DNA of 18,092 bases from Ettlia oleoabundans (taxonomy: Eukaryota > Chlorophyta > Chlorophyceae > Chlamydomonadales): NCBI GenBank assembly GCA_019693395.1, contig JAAMXP010000477.1, forward strand, positions 1 to 18,092, in the 5' to 3' direction. Each line of letters starts with the position of its first letter. Position 1 is the stretch's first letter. The position numbers and the translations under genes are program-made. Shown here in pieces: positions 1 to 8,900 of the stretch. The notes beneath the pieces are model-generated. The model worked only from the letters and a program-made list of their open reading frames with translations, had not been told where the DNA came from and ran no database searches.

Positions 1-142
1 GGGCAGTGCCACCCTGCCTGCTTGCACCACATGCCTTAGTGCAGGCTAGCGACCAATGCACCGCTGAAAGACACAACACGCTGCGCGCACCGCGACAGTA
101 TACCTAGCACCACAGCACAGCGCAGCACAGCAGCCCACGCAC
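1..142 (-). other. ACC1 intron 26 / window edge, possible start of exon 27
   Basis: Exon 26 ends at 143 with a GTGCGT donor. The only good acceptor is tctttcag ending at 64. An exon from 63 down to the edge would keep phase and stay open, but its translation does not resemble any carboxylase segment I know. The real next exon may lie beyond the window. Confidence 0.35.
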
Positions 143-2868
143 CTGTCTGCGAGCGAACCCGCTCCAGCTCAGCGAGAGCAGCGGGCATGTCGTGCAGGCA
201 GCGCACGATAACCGCGCCGCCATGGCACTCGCGGCTGAGTGAGGTGGCAGCCAGGTTGGCATCATCGTACGCCCACACTGCAAGGCAGGGAGCAGCCAGG
301 AGCAGGGAGGGGAAGGGTAAGAAGGGGTGTTTACGTTGCAGGGCAACCACGAATACCAGGTGATAGGCAGCAGCCATCCTGTTTTGGGGGGTGGGGGGTG
401 GGGTGGAGTGGTGGGGGCCACGAACACCATCCCCCCTGCACAATCCACCCTACTTGAAAACCGTCCAGCACCTCTGCCCCTAGTACCACCCACCCAGCCA
501 CCCCTCATCACGCCACCCACCCTCAACCCCCCCAGCAGCGCTCCTTGCTCACCCGCCATCAGGGTTTTGGGCGCCTCTGCTGCTGCCAGCTGCGGTTCAT
601 GCAGCAGGAACGGGTAGTAGATGCGGCGCACGTATGTGGCCAGTGCCCGGCGCTGCACCAGGGGGTCTGTGTGGTCCAGCAGTGAGGCCAGCGCATCCTC
701 TACGGCGGCGGGTGCCTCAACCAGCATGCTCATCTTCGCTTCAATGCTGTGGAAAGGAAACAATGAACGAAACGAGGTTTAGAATTGGAGTGATGAGTGG
801 AAGAGCAGTTGAGGGGTACAAACTGCCGAGGCTTGGGTGGGTGTGAGCGCGTGTTTGGGCTGAGGTGGTTGATTGTAAAATACGGTTGGGGCAAAATCAT
901 ACGACACAATCCCATGCTCATTGGCCGCTATGCGTGTGCATGCTGTGTTGCTGCTGGGGTTGCCGCACTACCTGGATGGCTGCGAGGACGGCGATGCCAG
1001 GCTGCTCAGATTGCCCAGCCCGCTGTATAGGCCCTCCATCACGGTATTGCGCCGCGTCGCCACAGAGCCCGCGGCAGACAGCAGGGGCTGCACGGGAGAG
1101 AGGATGGGAGGCCAGCAGGCGCACGGGCAGTAAGATTGCGGCAGTGTTAGGACAGCAGTCCTGCCTGCAGGGTTGTGTAGGTATGGGCTGAAGGGTGGCT
1201 GTACGTAGGTGGGCCAGGACCGACAACTCACGGCATGCACCAGGGAAGCAGGGGTCCCTCTCCCTCGCTACACCCCCAACCCTAAACACAGTGCCCAGCT
1301 GCTTGTCCGGTCAACACCCCGCATCACCCCGCATACATGCTCCAAATACCCACAGAAGCACATGGCAGATGTACAAGGGGGGAGTGGGGCATTTTGCAGG
1401 CTTTTTCCATGCCGGTTCCTTGCCTTGCCGTCGGGCGAGGTGGCGCCCTCAAATAGCTCCCTGAACTGCGGCTCTGCAAACATGTCCAAGCCTGAGAGGG
1501 CGCGTGCCACCAGGCTGCGCAGCTCCCCCAGCAGCGAGTGCTCCAACAGCTGCTGCGCGCGCTGGGCCACCTCGGCGCTGCTGGGCTCTGTAGCACAGCA
1601 TTCACAGCATAGCGTGTTGCTTGAGGTAAGGCAGCGGGAAGGAGAGGCCCGGCAGCTGGACTAAAACAGAGGTACCAAGAGAAGGCATCAAGCAGGCGCT
1701 CGCCCGAAGTTGTGCAACAACCAGCTACATGACTATGCAGCATGGCATGGTGTGTGCGATCAAGCCCAGCACATGAGGCAGCGCCCCACCTTCCAGCGCC
1801 GCCAGTCTTCGCAGCAGTGAGCGGTAGTGCTGGGGCGCAGGCAGTACCAGGGCCGACATGAGGCGCTGCAGCAGGGCGCACTTGAGCGCCGCACCCTGGT
1901 GGCTCACAACTATGTCCAGTACGGCCTCAAGCTTGCCGCTGTGAACCTGCAGGGGAGGGGCATCAGGTGGTGATATGGAGCGGGCAGGGGGCGAGAAGCA
2001 TTGAGGCCGTGGGCACAAAAGATGGTCTTAAAGCCAGGAGGGCTTCCCAGCCCTGCAGTGCCCTTTGCTCCGGCTGGCACATGCTCAGATGTGCTCCAGA
2101 CACCCCCACTCTACCAGCTGGCTAGGGTTCTGGTGCAGCATTAGGCGCGTACTGTCCCGCTTGAGGGAGGGAGCAGCCCGGGGAAGCAAGCAAATGGTAC
2201 AGCATGTTTCAAACGAATCCAATGCCGCTGACAACCCAATCATGTCTGGCTGCCTGGCTGCATGCCAGTCCACTTTGCCCCTGTACTGTTGCCTCCAAAA
2301 CTCCTGTCGCCATCCCACACCGACTCAGCCCAATGCAGTTCCCGTCCAACACCCACCCTAGCCACATGCACCCACCACCCACCCACCCACCCACCTGTCT
2401 GAGGCTGTCGATGACCTCCTGCTCCGTGCTCTTGCCCCCACTCTCAAACTGCTCCTCCACAGACAGGAAGGACTCGATAAGGCGGCTGCACAGCGCACGT
2501 GCATACCCTTCCTTGCCTCCCGCGTGGGCGCGGCACACGTCCTGAAGCCCCTCCAGTAGACCCGCCAGGCTGCTGCGGTCGGCGCCGCTGCCTTCCTCCT
2601 ACACGCAAGTTGTAAGGCGGCGATGTGGCAGTTCGAGTTGGTGGTGGGTGGAGGTGAGTGTGCAGTGATCTGAGCCATTTGACAGGGAAGAAAGCCGGCG
2701 AAATTGGTGCAGAGTGACGCAAAACCCCACCCACNNNCCGCCCACCCACCTCCAGCCTCTTCTCCATGATGTCCAGCAGCTTCTGGGCGCAGAAGGCGGG
2801 GCACCCGCCAGAGCCACCCTGCTCACGTCCCTGGCCGGCCGTTCGATCAATCGCGTATGCACACTCTG

Positions 2869-2920
<52 letters not shown>

Positions 2921-2924
2921 CACG

Positions 2925-2955
<31 letters not shown>

Positions 2956-5900
2956 CTTAGCTTGGAGGTTTCGGCCCAAGGCGGACAACAGATCGGCTCA
3001 GGAGCTGGCTGGCAAGCTTGTGTTAAATTAGGCCCCATTTTTTCCTCACTCCACACCATGCCACACCAACCGTCTGTGCTGCTTTTGGCCAGATTTCATC
3101 ACGGCGCCCCAACAACCCAATGCAATTCTTTCAGGCATCTGAGTTTTCCTGGATATTCACGACCAACCCTGTACCACCTGCCGCCAACCAAGCACATCAG
3201 TCTGCCAGCACCCCCCCACCACTCGCAGATATGAATGCCCACCCACCCACTCACACTACACACCCGCACACCACCCCCACCACCCCCCCACCCTACTAGC
3301 AAATCTGCGCACCCACCCGTGACACAGGCCTCCAGCTCTGCGGCCAGTGGCGCCGGCAGCCTGTCCTGCACCACCCCATACACCTCATTCCACTGCACCA
3401 GCGCCAGGGCGGGGTCGTCCAGGCTGGACAGCAGACCCTCCAAGACTGCAAGGTGCGGGCCAAAGCAAAGGAGGGCAGGCAGGTAGGGTGCAGGCAGGGA
3501 CGAGATCCGGGTCAACGTACATAAATGGCTGGAACCATGCGGCAGCGGGCCATGTAGCCACCAGCCTTGATAAAGACGCCCCAGGCAGACAGGCACGCAG
3601 GCCTGTCATTTCATCAGCTCATCAGCTCAACAGATTTCACAATTTCTTCACTTCCTACTCTGCCTGCGACGACCTTGCCCCTGCCACCTGGTACTTGTCC
3701 CGTGTGCCTCCCCAGGCATATGCCCCCACTTCCACTTCCATTGTTCACCCCTGTCCCTGGCCGCTGCTATGCACCCCCAGCCCCCTCCTCTCCTCACCCT
3801 CGTCCGGTGAGTGGTGGTACCCCGCCATCACGCTGTGCGCCGCCTCCACCGCCCCCTTGAAGCGCTGCGCCACACCCTCACTCTCAACCACAGGGGGGCC
3901 CAGCTCAGGGAAAGAACCGGTGAAGGGCTCAGCCCTGCAAGTCAAGGTGCGGGCCAGTGCATGGCAGGGTGGGAGGCAGGGTTGAGCGGGCGGGTGCAGG
4001 GCAAAAGCTTAAAGAAGGACAAGTTCATTGCGTTTTTGCTCACGCCTTGCTCATGGTGCTTCAACGCGGTAATAACAACAAAGTCGAGGAACAAAATTAA
4101 AAATACGATAACCAAACAAGGGGTTACAAGATGTGTGAGGCTATACAAATTGCAACAAACCATGTGGGTTTTACGTACCTTCGCACCGCCGCTGGGTCGT
4201 CAAGGTCCAGGCGTGCGATGAGCTGGCCAGGGCTGAGCACTGAGCCCTCAGGCAGCTGGAAGCGCACACGGCCTGCATGAAGGCACCCAGGTGGTGGGGT
4301 GGAGCAGGTGATGAGGGAGGGAGGGAGGGAGGGAGGGAGGGAGGGACTGGAACAGTCACAATTAAGGGCCACAATGCATGGCAGATTGCCGCCACTGTAC
4401 TCATCATTCCCCCATCCTCGCCTTGAGAGCTTTTAGCAGCTAACTACTGGCGCTTTAGCAAGCCACTGCAATTAAGCCCACCAATGCCATCGGACCACCT
4501 ACTCATCATCAACCACCCACCCACCCGAAGCGGGCACCACAATGTTCACCCAACCTCCACCAACAGCCAACGCGCCGCCACCCCTCCTAACCCCTCCTCG
4601 GCCCCACCCACCCACCGGATGCGGGGGCCAATAGCGGCATCAACATCTTCATGACCTCCACCTCAGCATAAGGGGCATCGGCCGCAATGTGTGCGCCGTC
4701 CTCCACCAGGTACCGCACCAGCTTGCCGGTGGAAATGGCCAGCATCTGGGGGATTGCAAACAGCGTAGAACAACATCGTGATGGTGGCGGTAGTGTGTGT
4801 AGGGAGTGTGGGATAGGGCGGCCGCGCTATCTAATACCGAAGCAGAAAAAGCGCACGTTCATTTTACACGAGTACAGCGGGAGTGGATGCATGCATGGGA
4901 GGGTGGCCGATCACATGTTGTGAAGTGGGCGGTACGCCAGGGCTATCGCTCGCTACCCAAGCTGAGACATTCACCCTGCACCACCTTGCACCCCGCACTC
5001 ACAACCAGACATACTCCCAACACCCGCCACACTGATATCCAACCTGCCAGCTTCCGCACCTTTGATGGGTCGTGTTCGTTTGACAGCAGGCAGGTCTTGG
5101 AGTCAATTGTGAGTCGTGTGCCCAGCGCCTCCTCCTCGCTGTGAACCACGTGGCTGCTGCCGTCAACCTGCACATCAGGTGAGGAAGGGTTGGGGAGGAT
5201 TGGCGATGTGAACGGGAGAATGGATGTGGGTATGAGACGGATACAAGCGGGCAAGCTGCTCCAAACGCCAAGTATAACACAGCGAACAATTTTGGGCACT
5301 GCCCAGGACCACAGCACAAGAGGGATGCAGCGTAGGCAATACAGGCAAGGGCCTGCACCCAAACCCACCTGCACCAGCAGGCCGCCGTCGTTGAGCTTGC
5401 GCACCACGACATCGACATGTGTGGATCCTAGGTGCAGGCGCAGGCGCTGGGGGCCCTGACGCACAGCCTTGACGCGGTACTTGAAGCCTGAGTGTGGGGC
5501 GTGGGGTGTGCTGGGGCAGAAGGGTTAGGTGTGGGGCAGTCAGCTTGGGCCAGATATGGCGGCGGTGAACAGGAGAGAAGGCTGACAAGGCGAAGAGTAA
5601 GAGCCAAGGGGCGATGCAGGCCGGAGTGGGCAAGGGGCCACAAAGGCAATGACATTGTGAAGGAGGGTAAGAATAGACTGTGGCAGCCTTGCATGGTGTG
5701 AATGAACTGGCGAGGCTGCGATTTCCTAGCGTTAACGCTGGCCCTGCAGATGCTGGCCATGCCCCTGCTGGCCTGCCACTGCTGCGGTGAGTTAGGTTTG
5801 CCCACTCACCATCCACCACAAACTCCTCGTACAGGGTGGTCAGCGAGATGCGAGCGGGCGGCAGCTGACCCTTCTCCAGGTAAGACAGGTACTCGGCAGA

Positions 5901-8900
5901 CCGGGAAGCTACACGCCCCAGCGCCCGCAGCACGGTACCGCACACCACCGACAGGTGCCAGGGAGGGCGCTCGCTGCGCACCTGCCAGCAAGTGGGAGGG
6001 GCAGGTGACAGGCAGGTGACGCGAGGTGAGGTGGGCACAAAAAGATGCAAGCACAGACTTGCGCATGCAACGGCAGCCGCGATTCCAATTGATGATGCAG
6101 CTGTGCTACAGAGCAGACTAGGAGAGTTGTAGCAGAAAGTTGCAGCAAACGAAGGCTTTGAAACAGGAAACCCTGACACAGGCCCACGCCACACCGCCTA
6201 CCACCACTACCCACCTGAGCCGCAATGCGGGCGTCCAGCCAGCCTGTGTGATGCGCGTTGGCCAGGAAGTCCGGGCTCTGTATGAGCTCAACAACATAAT
6301 CGACTATGGTGCGGATCTCGCCCCTGCGGCACAAATGCGCCAAGAACAGCATGACGTTACTTGTTTCCTCTGGAACTTTACACGCTTACATGCAATCATG
6401 TTGCCATATGTCAAAGCCACTACACTCGCCAATCTTGCTTCACCGACCTACGTAGCTGCCCACCCCTGCACCCGCGCTCTCCCTACAATAAACCACACCT
6501 GATTTTCACTTCCTTGAGTGCCACCACCATCGCGCGTATGGCCGCTTCCCTGCTTTCCCCCTTGGCGAACAGGTGGCCAAACTGCGAGTCGCTGTACTCG
6601 TGGATGGCACCCCCGCCCTTCACAGAAAAGTAGCCCCACACCTGAAATTCAGGAGATGAGCGGGAAACAGGGTGGAAGATAAGCACGAGTAAGCTGTGGG
6701 AAAAGGTGGGGCAGAAGCGCAGCGGCAGAGCGTGGCATGGGGGAGGGCCATGTCAATAGCGTGCAATGATCTTCATGAAAGAGACAATCCCCTTTTGCAA
6801 CGACTGTGGGCTGAAAGTTGCTGCAGCTGCACCAGCAAAGCAGTGAGCCTGGACAGCAACCCTGACAGCAACTCCAGGTTCGGCTTCATACCTCTGGTGT
6901 GGATCGGAAGCTGATTTCGTCAATGCCACCACAGGTGGGCTTGAAGCCGTCGTTGGCGTTCTCTGTGGGGGCGCGAAAGGGGAAAGGACAGAGTTTCGGC
7001 ATAGTTGTAATTTGTATGTGCGAACCCCTGCACCCCGACCCCAGCACCCCGCCCTCCACCCACTCATTTCTGCACACTTTGCCACCTGTCACTCCCAGAC
7101 ATCCCAACACAGAGCGCCCTCCCTCCCCCTTGCCTGCGGTGATGCGCACAGCCACCACGTGCCCTGCTGGCGCCACACGCGTCCCCCCCTCAAAGTCCAG
7201 CGGCCCGCTGCCAGCCGGATCCGCTGCGTGCAGGCGTCGCAGGTCTGGTAATGCATGCAGGGGCACCCCCATGCCTATGAGCAGCTGGCAGGCGGGGATG
7301 TTGACGCCGCTGATCCATTCGGTCACAGGGTGCTCCACCTGAACAGCATGCCGTAGCAGTCATGTCATGTCATGTCATGGCGAGGAGTGGTGTGGGTGTG
7401 GCATGAAACCGTACACAATGGCATCGCAGCCAGTGTTGCAGCCAGTAGGTGAACCCATGGACTGTTTTGATGAACACTGTACGTGGGGAGTGCGTTGCAC
7501 CGAGTCAACTGTGCCCCCGGTCCCCCTTCCAGCCGCCAACTACGCACCTGCAGGCGTGGATTGAGCTCCAGGAAGCAGTACTGCCTGCTGTCCATGATGT
7601 ACAGAAACTCCACGGTGGCAGCACCCACGTAGCCTACGCTGCGAGCCAGGGCCCGAGCGCACCGCTCCATGTCAGCCAGCACCTGGTGACGGGTTGGGGT
7701 GGTGGTGTGGGTGGTGGTGGTGGTGGTGGTGGAGTGTGTGTGTGAGTGCATAATTGTGTGGGTGGTGGGGTGGGGTGGGGGGGTGGAGACCATTTCTTAA
7801 TTGCTGTGTATTTGATGATGTGCCGAGAATATAGCAGCCGACCTGTCAGCGGGCATCGCACAAGGCTGCATCCTTGCATGTCCCTTGTGCAATGGGCTGC
7901 ACTGAGTCAGGCATCAGGGGCCTCTGCACCTCCACGCAAGCATGCCAGCTCCCTTGGAAAACGTGTGGCTGCCATGCAGCAGGGTGGCTCACCTCTGGGG
8001 GTGCCGCCACCACGGGCCCCTCCTCCACTATCTTCTGGTGCCGCCGCTGCACCGAGCAGTCGCGGCTGAACACAGAACACACGTTGCCGTGCCTGCAGTC
8101 GGGCGCAGGCGGTAAATCAGTGGGAAAGGAGGCAGCAAGGGCACACATGACAGTGGCGGCGGCACTTAACTCAATGGGCTGTGCAGGGGATCAGGCAGGA
8201 CCAAATCAATCGCCAGTGTTCCGCTAGGCTGGTGCATTGCAACCTTAGCCCCCACACCCACCCACACATGGACAGCTTCAACTGCTGAGCCATGCAGCCC
8301 CCACCAGGACCCCCACCCACCCCACCTGTCTGCCAGCAGCTGCACCTCAAGGTGCCTGCTCTGCGGAGCCAGCTTCATGGCAAATATGGGGGACCCAGGC
8401 ACCTCGCCCTGCACCTGCTTGAACACCAGCCGCACATCGTCGTCGCTCATCACCTGCGGCATAGGCGCAAATGGAGAGGAAGCAAAGAATGGGCAAGAGG
8501 TACATTGGATGGAGGGAGGCAGGCAGGCAGGCAGGTACAAAGGCTAGTCCCATGAGGGGTAAGTGAGCAAGGAGTGTGGCGCGAGAGCTGGCACGTGCCT
8601 CTGCCCCCAATGCCCCAGCCTGCTCCTAGCCAGCTTACTGCACCACACCGTTCGGTCTATGTTGTGGGAGTAGGCTGCCGCCTCCCGCACCTTGCGTATC
8701 CCCTTGCCGCCGCCGCCCCACGACGCCTTGAGCATGACCGGGTACCCAATGCGGTTGCAGCACTCCAGGGCCTCACTCAGGCTGTGGATGCATGCCTTGT
8801 CATACACCTCCGTAGGGATAACGCCCCCAGGGCAGGCTGAAACACACACAGAAACAGCAGGAAGAACAAGTCAGGCGCACATGAGGGAGTGGGGTTGAGG

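Larger units (their letters stand above)
143..3934 (-). other. ACC1: Central region of ACC1 (exons 18-26)
   Basis: Exons on the minus strand: 3934-3798, 3445-3317, 2865-2750, 2598-2395, 1946-1790, 1587-1424, 1087-972, 746-553, 277-143. This is the poorly conserved, mostly helical region unique to eukaryotic homomeric carboxylases, with a scaffolding and regulatory role (family knowledge). Recognisable pieces are [14 protein letters not shown] (exon 18), [14 protein letters not shown] (exon 19), EEQFESGG (exon 21) and [16 protein letters not shown] plus [12 protein letters not shown] (exon 25), which match the family's conserved stretches. Exons 19, 20, 23 and 24 are less conserved and were set mainly by phase and splice signals. 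Exon 23 uses a GC donor. Exon 21 has a TAG acceptor. Confidence 0.9.

Noticed and set aside
2868..2955. Direct repeats resembling a CRISPR array
   Set aside because: A pure 4-base tandem repeat with no spacers, in a eukaryotic intron.
3942..4163. Small hydrophobic minus-strand ORF
   Set aside because: It lies within ACC1 intron 17 in an AT-rich patch; chance hydrophobicity from T-rich codons, and not in frame with exon 17.
5175..6194. 339-codon minus-strand ORF
   Set aside because: It reads ACC1 exon 13 in frame but runs through open introns 12 and 13 and enters exon 14 in the wrong frame, losing conserved sequence.
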